Source: GCA-002708315 sp964460905 (GTDB taxonomy: Bacteria > Bacteroidota > Bacteroidia > Bacteroidales > F082). From it: a stretch of 64,000 nt of DNA. Each line of letters begins with the position of its first letter. Position 1 is the stretch's first letter. Positions 18,156-26,880 of the stretch are shown here, in pieces. Both the position numbers and the translations under genes were made by a program. The notes beneath the pieces are model-generated. The model worked only from the letters and a program-made list of their open reading frames with translations, was not told the origin of the DNA and did not search any database. Location: the NCBI GenBank assembly GCA_964460905.1, contig CAYWRM010000007.1, positions 60,598 through 124,597 of the forward strand, written 5' to 3'.

Positions 18156-18671
18156 ATGAACATATTAAAATCTATTTTATTTACGACCATCTTACTTATA
18201 ACAGTAAATATATTTGCACAACAAACAGAAGTGAATAATATACCAGAAGGTGCAAACATGATAAATTTAAACGATTCAAAATATTCTGGAATGTCTTTTG
18301 AAAATATTATCGATTCCTATGAAGGTAAAGTTATATATTTGGATTTTTGGGCAAGTTGGTGCCGTCCATGTAAAGGTGAAATGCCTTATTCATTAAAAAT
18401 GCAGGAGCATTTTAAGGGTAAAGATGTTGTTTTCGTTTATATTTCTTCTGATCGTGATGCAAACGCTTGGAAGAAGGGTGTAGCACAGCTAAAACTAACA
18501 GGTGAGAATTATTTGACGAATGCAAAAGTATGGAATGAATATAATAACCTGTTTGATGTAAAATTTATACCACGTTATATTCTAATCGATAAAAATGGGG
18601 ATGTTGTTAACGATGTAGCTAAACGTCCCAGCAGTCCTGAAAGTATAACTGCTATCAAAAATCTTTTGTAA
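18156..18671 (+). CDS. Exported TlpA/ResA-like thioredoxin
   Basis: A 171-residue periplasmic thiol-disulfide protein. The signal peptide ends NIFAQ. The active site WASWCRPC has Cys69 and Cys72, followed by the cis-Pro loop FIPRYILID. The layout (about 50 residues before the fold, then DFWASWC and VFVYISSDRD) is that of TlpA/ResA proteins, which reduce disulfides in exported proteins or in cytochrome c maturation. No cytochrome gene is near, so the partner is unknown. It is convergent with the acyl-CoA ligase gene, 17 bp apart. Confidence 0.9.
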   Translation: MNILKSILFTTILLITVNIFAQQTEVNNIPEGANMINLNDSKYSGMSFENIIDSYEGKVIYLDFWASWCRPCKGEMPYSLKMQEHFKGKDVVFVYISSDRDANAWKKGVAQLKLTGENYLTNAKVWNEYNNLFDVKFIPRYILIDKNGDVVNDVAKRPSSPESITAIKNLL

Positions 18672-18688
18672 TAATATCTACGGATAAA

Positions 18689-20329
18689 TTATACGTATAT
18701 AAATCGTTTTATCTTTTTAGTAGCTGTTTTTTGAAACTCTTCTTTCATAGTATTAACAACTTGAATCCTTGAGAATCTATTAACTTTCTCATTAACATAA
18801 TCTCTTAATTCTGAACGAAGTTCTTCACATTTATTATCAACCATATTTGTAACTTCTTCTTTTACATGCTTATATTGCTGCTCAATTTCTTCACGGTTAA
18901 AATGAACCAAAGCAACAAGTTTACCTTTTTGTTGTATAACTAACGATTCAGCAACATGTTTAAAATTATTTATAACTGATTCAATATCCTCAGGAAATAT
19001 ATTTTCACCACTAGCACCTATTATCACATTTTTACTTCTGCCTCTGATAAACAAAGAATTGTTTTCATCAAATAAGCCTAAGTCTCCGGTTTTGAACCAG
19101 CCATCTTCTGTAATAACCTCGTTTGTTAATTGAGGCTCTTTATAATATCCCATCATCACATTGGGACCTTTAGCCCATATTTCTCCTTCTCCTGTATACT
19201 TGCCTGGCTTATGTATTTTTAATCTAACACCTGCAAGAGCAGGGCCTGTTGATTGTAGCTTTGTGTTTCCAACCGCTACACCTGCTAATAAGGGAGCTGT
19301 TTCCGTTAATCCATAACCAATGGCATAAGGGAATTTTGCTTCAATGAGGAATTTTTCAACTTCTTTATTTAGTTTAGCTCCACCAATACCAAAAAATTTC
19401 AATTCACCTCCAAATGTACCGATTAACTTTTTTCCTGCAAGGGCATTAAACTTCTTTCTAAGAAAAGGTACTTTGTATAACATTCTGGTTATAAACTTAT
19501 CAGTAAATGCGGGAAGCACCTTGCCCTTATATATTTTTTCTATAATGAGAGGCACAGTAAGCATAATGGTTGGTCTTACTTCTTTTAAAGCCGGTAATAG
19601 TACGGCTGGTGTTGGCAGCCTCCTAAGATAATAAACGCATGCTCCTCCAAACATTGGAAGTATTAACCCCAGAGTGTTTTCATATGTATGGGATAAGGGT
19701 AATACCGATAGGAATCGGTCCGTATCATTAACAGGCTGTACAGTGCGGCTACTACTTGCATTAAAGCAAATGTTTTTATGAGAAAGCATAACACCTTTTG
19801 ACTTACCTGTTGTTCCGGAAGTATAAATGATGGATGCCATATCAGTTTCTTTAATATCATATGTTTTTGAAGAAACCATTTTAGGATCAAATTTTACTTT
19901 TGAATTTGATATATTCAAATTAAAATCTTCTATATCAATTATATGCTTAAGGTTATTATCCTTAGAATTTGAAATTTTGCTAAATAAACTTTTCGAGACG
20001 AACATAGCTTTCATTTCTGAATGCTCTATAACATTATTTACCTCTACATTACTAAAATCAGGCAACATAGGTACTACAACTGCCCCCATCGAAGTAATTG
20101 CAAAGAATGTAATACCCCAGTTTGGCATATTTGAACTAAATAATCCAACTTTATCACCTGGTACGATACCAAGCTGTTCAAGCATGAAAGTAACTGCTTT
20201 AGATGTATCACTAACCTCTTTGTAAGTTAAAGCCTTTTCACCAACAAATGCATATGCAGGGCGTTCAGCAAATCTCGATACTGAGCTTTTAAGTAAGTCA
20301 GGAAAGGTAAGTGGGGTATCTTTGATCAT
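18689..20329 (-). CDS. Long-chain fatty acid-CoA ligase (AMP-binding family)
   Basis: A 546-residue ANL-superfamily enzyme that activates fatty acids to acyl-CoA through an acyl-AMP. The P-loop is IIYTSGTTGKSKGVMLSHK, the A5-type block is YGLTETAPLL and the hinge lies in KTGDLGLFDENNSLFIRGRSKNVI. The C-terminal lysine region is FQKTATKKIKRF. The ATG at 20329 (MIKDTPLTFPDLL) is chosen because the segment further upstream holds a good promoter. Two acyl-CoA dehydrogenases about 22 kb away could use its products, but there is no direct linkage. Confidence 0.92.
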   Translation of the reverse strand: MIKDTPLTFPDLLKSSVSRFAERPAYAFVGEKALTYKEVSDTSKAVTFMLEQLGIVPGDKVGLFSSNMPNWGITFFAITSMGAVVVPMLPDFSNVEVNNVIEHSEMKAMFVSKSLFSKISNSKDNNLKHIIDIEDFNLNISNSKVKFDPKMVSSKTYDIKETDMASIIYTSGTTGKSKGVMLSHKNICFNASSSRTVQPVNDTDRFLSVLPLSHTYENTLGLILPMFGGACVYYLRRLPTPAVLLPALKEVRPTIMLTVPLIIEKIYKGKVLPAFTDKFITRMLYKVPFLRKKFNALAGKKLIGTFGGELKFFGIGGAKLNKEVEKFLIEAKFPYAIGYGLTETAPLLAGVAVGNTKLQSTGPALAGVRLKIHKPGKYTGEGEIWAKGPNVMMGYYKEPQLTNEVITEDGWFKTGDLGLFDENNSLFIRGRSKNVIIGASGENIFPEDIESVINNFKHVAESLVIQQKGKLVALVHFNREEIEQQYKHVKEEVTNMVDNKCEELRSELRDYVNEKVNRFSRIQVVNTMKEEFQKTATKKIKRFIYV

Positions 20330-20352
20330 TATATATTTGTTTTGTAAGCTGC

Positions 20353-20382
20353 CAAAAGTACTATTAATTTTTACTTTGTCAA
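20353..20382 (-). promoter_or_regulatory. Bacteroidota promoter of the acyl-CoA ligase gene
   Basis: On the minus strand TTG (20382-20380) is followed after 19 bp by TACTTTTG (20360-20353), which fits TAnnTTTG. Transcription would start near 20346, so an in-frame ATG at 20422 is untranscribed and the start is at 20329. Confidence 0.6.
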
Positions 20383-20415
20383 GAAAGAATCTAACCTGCA
20401 TTATCCATAAAACCT

Positions 20416-20555
20416 CTCGCAAAGGCGCTAAGTAGCAAAGAATAAGTACATTAAAAGCTTTTTCTTAAAAAACTCAGTTTTTATATGTCCAAACTAACTC
20501 ATTAATAGAATTATTCATATCCAACACTTTGCATTTCTGCGTCTTTGTGTGATGA
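20416..20555. repeat. Inverted pair of 'cgcaaaggcgc' repeats
   Basis: A 23-bp unit starting cgcaaaggcgctaag (about 20418-20440) faces an inverted 23-bp unit starting ctttgcatttctgcg (about 20527-20549). They agree at about 16 of 23 positions and are separated by about 85 bp. Both belong to the 'cgcaaaggcgcaaagacgcaaag' type. The 20330-20590 gap otherwise holds the ligase promoter only. Confidence 0.62.
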
Positions 20556-20590
20556 ATTTTTCAGGCTAAATAAGCTTGATAATTAGTTGA

Positions 20591-21403
20591 TTACATTTCT
20601 TTGAGAAGTTCCCTAAATAAAATTGTCATACTTTTTTCAGCAATGGCCGCATTATTTAGTATATCATCTATGTCGACAGGCTTAAGGTTATCAGGATCGC
20701 AAAGATCAGTTATAACTGAAATAGCAGCTACTTTAATGCCCATATGGTTTGCTACAATTACTTCAGGAACCGTAGACATTCCCACAACATCAGCTCCCAT
20801 AGTTCTAATAAATCTATACTCCGCTCTGGTTTCTAGGCTGGGGCCTATCCATGCTACATAAACACCTTTATTCACTTTTAAACCCAATCTATCTGAGATC
20901 ACTTCCATTTTTTTTATCAAACTCAAATCGTAAGGTTCACTCATATCAAGAAACCGTGGGCCTAATTTTGAATGATTTTTTCCAACAAGTGGATTTCCGG
21001 GAAGCATGTTAATATGATCTTCAATTAACATTAATGAAGCAGGGGAGAAGCTTGGGTTTACTGCTCCACAAGCGTTTGATACCAGTAAAGTGTGAATTCC
21101 AAGCATTTTCATTACTCTTACAGGGAAAGTTATTTCCGCTAGGTCATAACCCTCATAATAATGGAACCTCCCGTCCATTACAACAACACTTTTGCCTTCG
21201 AGTTTGCCAAAAATAAGTCTTCCCTTATGAAATTCAACAGTTGATTCAGGGAAGTTGGGTATATCAGTATAATCAATACTAACCTCAATATCTATATATT
21301 CTACTAATGAGCCCAGTCCGGTTCCCAGTATAATACCAATTTGAGATTCAACACCTCCGTAATTCTTAATATATTCTATTGATTGTTGGATTTTTTCCAG
21401 CAT
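20591..21403 (-). CDS. punA: Purine-nucleoside phosphorylase (PNP/MTAP family)
   Basis: A 270-residue cytosolic enzyme of purine salvage that splits nucleosides with phosphate. Family blocks are ILGTGLGSLVEYI at the N-terminus, the phosphate region RFHYYEGYD, VSNACGAVNPSF, and VAWIGPSLETRAEYRFIRTMGADVVGMSTVPEVI, which carries the purine-binding Glu and the substrate Met. The length fits trimeric PNPs. It follows the DUF721 gene by 23 bp on the same strand and may be in one transcript with recF. Confidence 0.94.
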   Translation of the reverse strand: MLEKIQQSIEYIKNYGGVESQIGIILGTGLGSLVEYIDIEVSIDYTDIPNFPESTVEFHKGRLIFGKLEGKSVVVMDGRFHYYEGYDLAEITFPVRVMKMLGIHTLLVSNACGAVNPSFSPASLMLIEDHINMLPGNPLVGKNHSKLGPRFLDMSEPYDLSLIKKMEVISDRLGLKVNKGVYVAWIGPSLETRAEYRFIRTMGADVVGMSTVPEVIVANHMGIKVAAISVITDLCDPDNLKPVDIDDILNNAAIAEKSMTILFRELLKEM

Positions 21404-21426
21404 GATAAATAACTATTAAAATGATG

Positions 21427-21723
21427 TTAGCTAAAGATGATTTCATCGATTACTTTTTTCCCTATTTCATTATTAAGCTTTTTAACCAGAGTTGAACGCT
21501 CCATATATAGCTCATTTCTAAGTACTGATGAATCAAGTATAACATATAATTTTTTATTTTTCACATATAAGTTGGTAGTATGCTTGGCAAATATTCCTCC
21601 CACAATCTTCTCCCACGAATTTATTATTCGTACACTATCCATCTTTTCTGTCCAGCCATATGCATCAAAAAGCTGCTTTAGTACATCTCCAAGGCTATTC
21701 TCGTTATTTTTTTTCAATATCAT
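21427..21723 (-). CDS. DUF721 (DciA-like) protein
   Basis: A 98-residue protein of the DUF721 family. Members include DciA, a helicase-loading factor in many bacteria, and the usual recF neighbour in Bacteroidota. The fold region is LGDVLKQLFDAYGWTEKMDSVRIINSWEKIVGGIF followed by NLYVKNKKLYVILDSSVLRNELYMERSTLV. Its ATG overlaps the recF stop codon (ATGA-type, 21720-21723), so translation is probably coupled. A replication role is inferred from family and position. Confidence 0.88.
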   Translation of the reverse strand: MILKKNNENSLGDVLKQLFDAYGWTEKMDSVRIINSWEKIVGGIFAKHTTNLYVKNKKLYVILDSSVLRNELYMERSTLVKKLNNEIGKKVIDEIIFS

Positions 21724-22832
21724 GAGCTCTTTAATTTTACGCAGCCCTCTTCAACTTCAAAAATATTGAGATCAATATTTATTAATTTGAATAATTTTTC
21801 GATTCGTTGTTTTTGGGTATCTGTAATAAAAACCTGACCGAAATTATTTTCACTAACTAACTGAATAATTTGTTTTACTCTGGTATCATCAAGTTTGTCA
21901 AAAATATCATCAAGTAGTAATATTGGTTTAAATGATTTGATATGCTTGGTAAACTCAAATTGTGCAAGCTTTATAGCAATTACAAATGACTTTTGTTGCC
22001 CTTGGGAGCCAAACTTCTTTACAGGAAAACCATTGATAGTAAACACCAGATCATCTTTATGTATTCCAGTAGTTGTATATCTTGTTATTCTATCTTTTTC
22101 AGATGATTTTATTAGCAGTTCGCTAAAACTAGTTTCATGAAATTGTGACTCATAATTAATCTTTACTTTTTCGTTAGTTCCAGCAAGAAATTTGTAGTTA
22201 TCTTCAAACAATGGGTTAAACTCATCTAAAAACTTATTTCTTTTTTCGAAAATTGATTCACCATGTACAATTAATTTATCATTCCATATTTCGAGTGCTA
22301 CAGCATCAAAGTACCTGTCTTCATACATCTGTTTGAGCAATGTATTTCGTTGTAACAGAGCTTTATTATAATTAATTAAATCGTTTAAATAAACCTTATC
22401 AAACTGTGAAATAACACCATCAATATATTTTCTTCGCAATTCGCTTCCATCATTTATTAAATCGCGATCGTATGGTGATATCATAACCAGAGGAATTGTA
22501 CCAATATGATCAGCCAGGCGATTATAGTTTTTAGTGTTTAACCTAAATACTTTTTTATGATTTAGTTTTTGAATACAGCTTACTTTATCAGAACTGTTTT
22601 CCTGGTTTTGATAGATACCATGAATTGCAAAAAAATCATGGTTATGTAATATATTTTGTGTGTCGATGGAGTTAAAATAACTTTTGCAAAAAGACAGATA
22701 ATAAATTGCATCAAGAATATTTGTTTTACCAGCTCCGTTATTTCCTACAAAGCAATTTATTTTATCGCTAAACTCAAGTTCAGCGTTGGAATAATTTTTA
22801 AAATTTGCAAGAGAGAGTTTTTGTAGAAACAT
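21720..22832 (-). CDS. recF: DNA replication and repair protein RecF
   Basis: A 370-residue SMC-like ATPase that helps load RecA at gaps. Walker A is FVGNNGAGKTNILDAIYYL near residue 30, the signature is FGSQGQQKSFVIAIKLAQF and Walker B is PILLLDDIFDKLD. The N-terminal MFLQKLSLANFKNYSNAE start is standard. recF lies about 19 kb from dnaA, so these replication genes are dispersed, as often in Bacteroidota. Confidence 0.96.
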   Translation of the reverse strand: MFLQKLSLANFKNYSNAELEFSDKINCFVGNNGAGKTNILDAIYYLSFCKSYFNSIDTQNILHNHDFFAIHGIYQNQENSSDKVSCIQKLNHKKVFRLNTKNYNRLADHIGTIPLVMISPYDRDLINDGSELRRKYIDGVISQFDKVYLNDLINYNKALLQRNTLLKQMYEDRYFDAVALEIWNDKLIVHGESIFEKRNKFLDEFNPLFEDNYKFLAGTNEKVKINYESQFHETSFSELLIKSSEKDRITRYTTTGIHKDDLVFTINGFPVKKFGSQGQQKSFVIAIKLAQFEFTKHIKSFKPILLLDDIFDKLDDTRVKQIIQLVSENNFGQVFITDTQKQRIEKLFKLINIDLNIFEVEEGCVKLKSS

Positions 22833-22937
22833 TTGAAAAATAGACTGTTAAAGAGTTATCATTGATTGGATTGTTATCGACATAAATTATTTAATATAGT
22901 CCTGATAACTCCATTACCTGACTATCTAAAAACCTTT

Positions 22938-24032
22938 TTATTTTCCTACTTTTACAAAAGGAAAAGCATTAGGAAACTGAGGGTTAATAATATATGTTCC
23001 GGATTCATTTATCCAGCCCCATTCGCCTCCTTTTTTAACCATGGCCCTGCCATTATTAAAATTTCTTACTTTTTCGTATTGAGGATTTATTATCCAGGTA
23101 CCTTTACCATCAACAAATCCCCATTCCTTACCCTTTTTTACAGCAGCTAATCCCTCATAGAAATCCAGGGTGTTTACAAATTGAGGGTTAATATAGTATT
23201 TTCCCTTGCTGTTAATAAAACCCCATTCTTTGCCTTTTTTAATTGCCGCAAGACCATCCATAAATGAGTGTGCATCTACGAATTGGGGATTAATTACATA
23301 TGAACCTTTTTTATCAACAAATCCCCACTCTTTACCTATCTTAACAGCTGCCAAGGCATTGCTAAAACTAAGAATCTTAGTAAATTGTGGATTAATGACA
23401 TATGATCCTTTTTCATCAATAACACCCCATTCACCACCTTTTCGCACAAATGCTAAACCATTATTAAAATTCTGTGCATCTTCAAATTGAGGATTTATAA
23501 CCCAGCTGCCATTTTTGTCAATATATCCCCATTGTTTATCTTTTAACACACATGCCAGTCCTTGTGAAAAATTATTAACCTTATTAAATTGTGGGTTAAT
23601 AACATAAGAACCTTTATTATTAACAAAGCCCCACTCTCCTCCTGAACGCACAGCTGCAAGACCTCCATCAAAATCTTTAACATTTTCAAACTGAGGATTT
23701 ATAGCCCAGCTACCTTGCTTATCAACGAAACCCCATTCCTTATTTTTTTTAACAGCTGCAAGGTCATCCTTAAAATCTTTAACATCTTCAAACTGAGGAT
23801 TTACAATGAAAGAACTTTGTTGATTGATAAATCCCCATTCACCATTATTTCTAACGGCAGCAAGTCCTTCAGAAAAATCAGATGCATGCTCAAATTGTGG
23901 ATTAATGGCCCATGATCCATCGGTTTTAATGAATCCCCATTCCTTTACTTTGCGAGCTCTGGCAAGATAATCTTGTGAAAATACCAGATTAAATAGTAAC
24001 AATCCTGAAACTAAGAGTGTAATTTTTTTCAT
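22938..24032 (-). CDS. Exported protein of ten WG repeats
   Basis: A 364-residue protein: signal peptide (ends LVFSQ), a short linker, then ten tandem WG repeats of 34 residues filling the rest. The consensus is about EWGFVDKKGSYVINPQF, 7-9 variable residues, then FxxGLAAVKK. The last repeat is shortened to end PFVKVGK. WG repeats form beta-rich structures thought to mediate binding; no enzyme domain is present. The DNA repeats with a 102-bp period, but the copies have diverged, so they are old duplications. Confidence 0.92.
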   Translation of the reverse strand: MKKITLLVSGLLLFNLVFSQDYLARARKVKEWGFIKTDGSWAINPQFEHASDFSEGLAAVRNNGEWGFINQQSSFIVNPQFEDVKDFKDDLAAVKKNKEWGFVDKQGSWAINPQFENVKDFDGGLAAVRSGGEWGFVNNKGSYVINPQFNKVNNFSQGLACVLKDKQWGYIDKNGSWVINPQFEDAQNFNNGLAFVRKGGEWGVIDEKGSYVINPQFTKILSFSNALAAVKIGKEWGFVDKKGSYVINPQFVDAHSFMDGLAAIKKGKEWGFINSKGKYYINPQFVNTLDFYEGLAAVKKGKEWGFVDGKGTWIINPQYEKVRNFNNGRAMVKKGGEWGWINESGTYIINPQFPNAFPFVKVGK

Positions 24033-24095
24033 ATTAAATATTATTTTTTTTAAAAAGCTAAATTAAATAATATTTATGAATGTAAAAAGCTCTTA

Positions 24096-25154
24096 CTATT
24101 TTTTCATAAAAGAGTCGAGATCAAAAGCAAGTGTAATATAATTAGGAGAGCCTGCAAGACTATAGGTAACTCGTGAGTAATTTATACGAAATTTATATAT
24201 ACGTACACCAAAACCCCAGCTAAAGCCTACCATGGCCATTTTGTCTTCCACTTTCATTTCCTGTCGGCGACGATAATTATATCCACCTCTTAGTATTAGG
24301 TTTTTTCCAATATATAATTCAGTTCCAATAATTATATGTCTCATAAACTGATTGCCAAATTTTGAGAACCCCTTTTTTTCTTGTGGTTCACCTGTTATTG
24401 GATCGTAACCATCTGAAGGATTTGCAGGATCATTATAAGTTAAATCCCATTTTTCGATATGGTCATAAATTAATAAAAATCTAAAAGGCACATGTGCAAG
24501 GCGTTTAGAAACAGCATATTGTAAGTCGAATGGTAGTGGGTCACGATCAGCTCCGGGTGTATACGTGCTTAATTGCATTCCTAAATTTCGTGCTACTAGT
24601 GACATTGTCCATCCCGACTTTGATTGAAAGGTTCCGGCAACATCAACAGCCATCCCAAATGAACTATAGGATTCGTAAGAAGAGTAAATAAATTTTGCAG
24701 CAGCACCAATTGAAAATAGTGAGTCCAATTGTCGACCCCAACCAACTGTGAATGCCATGTCGTAGGCACCAAATGTACCACCTAAATTCCCATTTTCATC
24801 AGCATAGTCAATTTTACCATAATCCATGTATTGCAGGGTTCCCATAAAACTACCAACCTTTTTAAATGTATTGGCATATTGAATGCTGCTGTAGTTTGTT
24901 CCAGTGAAAAAATTTATATAATTCAATGCAAGGCTGTTATCCATTCCACTGTTAATTAGCGATGGATTTACAAATCCAATATTCAAATCGTTATCATTTA
25001 CTGCAGCTACATTTCCGCCAAGAGCAGCAACACGTGCCGATATTGGCTGTTCAAGAAATTGGTAGCCTGTGGTTCCTCCAATTTGCGAGTAACCCAGGAC
25101 AGGTAACAATAGTAAAAAACTTAAGAGTTGATATAATATTTTTTTCACTGGCAA
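24096..25154 (-). CDS. porQ: Type IX secretion system protein PorQ
   Basis: A 352-residue outer-membrane beta-barrel of the PorV/PorQ family. After the signal peptide the family start GGTTGYQFLEQPISARVAAL is clear, followed by NSLALNYINFFTGTNYSSIQYANTF, the MDYGKIDYADENGNLGGTF segment and LPFDLQYAVSKRLAHVPFRF. PorQ binds the sortase complex (PorU/PorZ) and helps attach cargo. It fits the presence of a type IX cargo protein in the same window. No other por genes are adjacent. Confidence 0.9.
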   Translation of the reverse strand: MPVKKILYQLLSFLLLLPVLGYSQIGGTTGYQFLEQPISARVAALGGNVAAVNDNDLNIGFVNPSLINSGMDNSLALNYINFFTGTNYSSIQYANTFKKVGSFMGTLQYMDYGKIDYADENGNLGGTFGAYDMAFTVGWGRQLDSLFSIGAAAKFIYSSYESYSSFGMAVDVAGTFQSKSGWTMSLVARNLGMQLSTYTPGADRDPLPFDLQYAVSKRLAHVPFRFLLIYDHIEKWDLTYNDPANPSDGYDPITGEPQEKKGFSKFGNQFMRHIIIGTELYIGKNLILRGGYNYRRRQEMKVEDKMAMVGFSWGFGVRIYKFRINYSRVTYSLAGSPNYITLAFDLDSFMKK

Positions 25155-25240
25155 TAATTGTTAATTTATATAACTAAACGGTAATTGATTTTATTTATTA
25201 CCTGTGTTGAGTTTAAAAATGTAATAGGAATTATTTTATT

Positions 25241-25318
25241 GAGTCAGGATGCAGGAACCAGGAATTGGGATATAAGAACTAAACTCTTGATCCTTGTTTC
25301 TTAACTACTGTTTCCTAA
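25241..25318. repeat. Imperfect inverted repeat between porQ and the head-GIN gene
   Basis: The DNA reads GCAGGAACCAGGAATTGGG, then AAGAACTAAACTCTTGATCC, then TTGTTTC and ACTGTTTCCT. The two halves are roughly complementary (AGGAAcCAG with CTGTTTCCT). It looks like a degenerate palindromic intergenic element and does not resemble a terminator with a U-tract. Confidence 0.35.
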
Positions 25319-26028
25319 TTTATCTTGTTAATTTTTCCACTTCCTATAATATCCACCTTAAGTTCAGGTTCACCTGAATAACTTACTACACCGCTACCTG
25401 CAACTTTCGCTTCGAGTTTATTTAACGCTACAATGCTAGCATTGCCAGATCCGGCAATATCTACTTTTGCTTTATAACTATTTAATCCTAAGCCTTTAAA
25501 TTCGCCACTGCCAGCTATGTAAACAGAAAGCTTTTGGCATGTTCCATTAATAATTATAGATCCCGAACCTGCAATATCACTAGCAATATTGTTAGCAAAA
25601 ACATTAAGAGAAATTTTACCTGAACCACTTAAATCTAACGTAAGTTTATCTGTTCTTACTGGTGTCTCAGAAAATACGTTAGCACTCCCGCTAATGCTTA
25701 TTTCTTGTAACTCAGGAAGCGTTATTACTATGTTTATCTCATCATTATTGGCATTACATAAATCACCATTCAAATTTAGTTTTCCTCTTCTAACAGTAGT
25801 AGTAATAGCTGCTAAATATGATTCGTATGAGGAAATAGAAATTTTTGCACTATCGCCGGTCACAATCTTAATGTTTGCTGGAATGGTTATTATAATTTTT
25901 GAAAAATTATCCAATTTTATATTTTTAGTTGTAACCTCCCCTTGAGGCTCAACACAGTTAATACACGATGTAAAACTAAAAAGTGCTATGGTAACTGCCA
26001 AAAAAACAATATGTTGTAAAGGTTTCAT
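25315..26028 (-). CDS. Head-GIN domain (DUF2807) lipoprotein
   Basis: A 237-residue protein with a lipoprotein signal (lipobox FTSC, Cys22). The mature part is a DUF2807 auto-transporter-like beta-helix in which each strand turn repeats ISGSAN, LSGSGKI, IAGSGSI, IAGSGEF, IAGSGNA, VAGSGVV and IGSGKI. These head-GIN proteins are common in Bacteroidota and their function is unknown. The ATG at 26028 is used because the signal peptide begins there. A minus-strand TATATTTG box is at 26064-26057. Confidence 0.88.
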   Translation of the reverse strand: MKPLQHIVFLAVTIALFSFTSCINCVEPQGEVTTKNIKLDNFSKIIITIPANIKIVTGDSAKISISSYESYLAAITTTVRRGKLNLNGDLCNANNDEINIVITLPELQEISISGSANVFSETPVRTDKLTLDLSGSGKISLNVFANNIASDIAGSGSIIINGTCQKLSVYIAGSGEFKGLGLNSYKAKVDIAGSGNASIVALNKLEAKVAGSGVVSYSGEPELKVDIIGSGKINKIN

Positions 26029-26056
26029 AATATTAATTGTTATTAAATTGATTCTA

Positions 26057-26064
26057 CAAATATA
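26057..26064 (-). promoter_or_regulatory. Candidate -7 box for the head-GIN gene
   Basis: TATATTTG on the minus strand matches TAnnTTTG and lies 29 bp before the start at 26028. No -33 TTTG at the normal distance. Confidence 0.38.
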
Positions 26065-26153
26065 ATATTTTGATAACAATGGTGAGTTATTTAGAGAGTT
26101 TGTCCACCATTACAGATTCTATAAATTTTATGGTTTGAAGTTGGTTTTGCTTA

Positions 26154-26265
26154 GGAGATTTCTCGACTACATGACGGCAAGGCAGGTTGTTTTTCTTATT
26201 TCGATATGAAAATGGAGCTTAGATTCATGGGATTTCTCTCTGCCTCGGGCGGATCGAAATGACAA
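26154..26265. repeat. 'ggagatttctcg ... cgaaatgaca' intergenic element
   Basis: It starts ggagatttctcgactac (26154) and contains a second, partial copy gggatttctctctgcctcgg (26229) ending cggatcgaaatgacaa. A related unit is at 34160-34240. The 26029-26325 gap contains no ORF that looks real. Confidence 0.45.
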
Positions 26266-26325
26266 TTAATATATTTAGTAATAACTAACCATTCTTTTTT
26301 TAAATTGCAATCCAAAATCATAACT

Positions 26326-26736
26326 ATGAAATTATTGTTGATATATTGTACAAAGTTTAGTTATAACCCTACTATACATACACTTGATGAGTTTCCAGAA
26401 GTGCAGGAAGGGAAGGTGTTTAATGATGTTCTTGTGGCATTTATACACGCTGAAGAACATGATGAAGAAAATCCAAAAGGTGTAGAAACAAAGTTGCTTA
26501 AGAATTTGAAATGGGCTGCAAAAAAGAACAATACAAAAAAAATTATCCTGCATTCATTTGCCCACTTAGCTGAAACAAAGGCAGATCCTCATTTTACTAA
26601 GGAAGTTTTTGACAAAGCAGAGATACGTTTAAAAAATGCTGATTATGAGTGTTGGCAAACTCCATTTGGATATTTCCTCGATTTAGATGTTAAGGCACCC
26701 GGTGTTTCACAGGCAAGAATATTTAAAGGGTTTTAG
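26326..26736 (+). CDS. Stand-alone threonyl-tRNA synthetase editing-domain-like protein
   Basis: A 136-residue cytosolic protein that resembles the N-terminal editing domain of archaeal ThrRS, a relative of D-aminoacyl-tRNA deacylases. Supporting blocks are MKLLLIYCTKFSYNPT, VAFIHAEEHDEE, KIILHSFAHLAETKADP and WQTPFGYFLDLDVKAPGVS. The ATG at 26326 is used; an in-frame TTG at 26305 is less likely. No synthetase domain follows, so it could act in trans to clear mischarged tRNA. The substrate is not known. Confidence 0.78.
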   Translation: MKLLLIYCTKFSYNPTIHTLDEFPEVQEGKVFNDVLVAFIHAEEHDEENPKGVETKLLKNLKWAAKKNNTKKIILHSFAHLAETKADPHFTKEVFDKAEIRLKNADYECWQTPFGYFLDLDVKAPGVSQARIFKGF

Positions 26737-26880
26737 TAGCTTTGTTTTGAACTGTTTAGGTGTAAAATGAATTTATCTATTCTAGAAAAGGGTTAATTGA
26801 AAACTTTCTATGTGTTTTAAGGTATGCTATTAAGTGTAATTATCTGTCAATAATCAATTATAAATAATCAATACTAATTC

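Noticed and set aside
22938..24032. 102-bp periodic repeats resembling a repeat array
   Set aside because: They are coding WG repeats, not CRISPR or satellite DNA. No CRISPR array was seen anywhere in the window.
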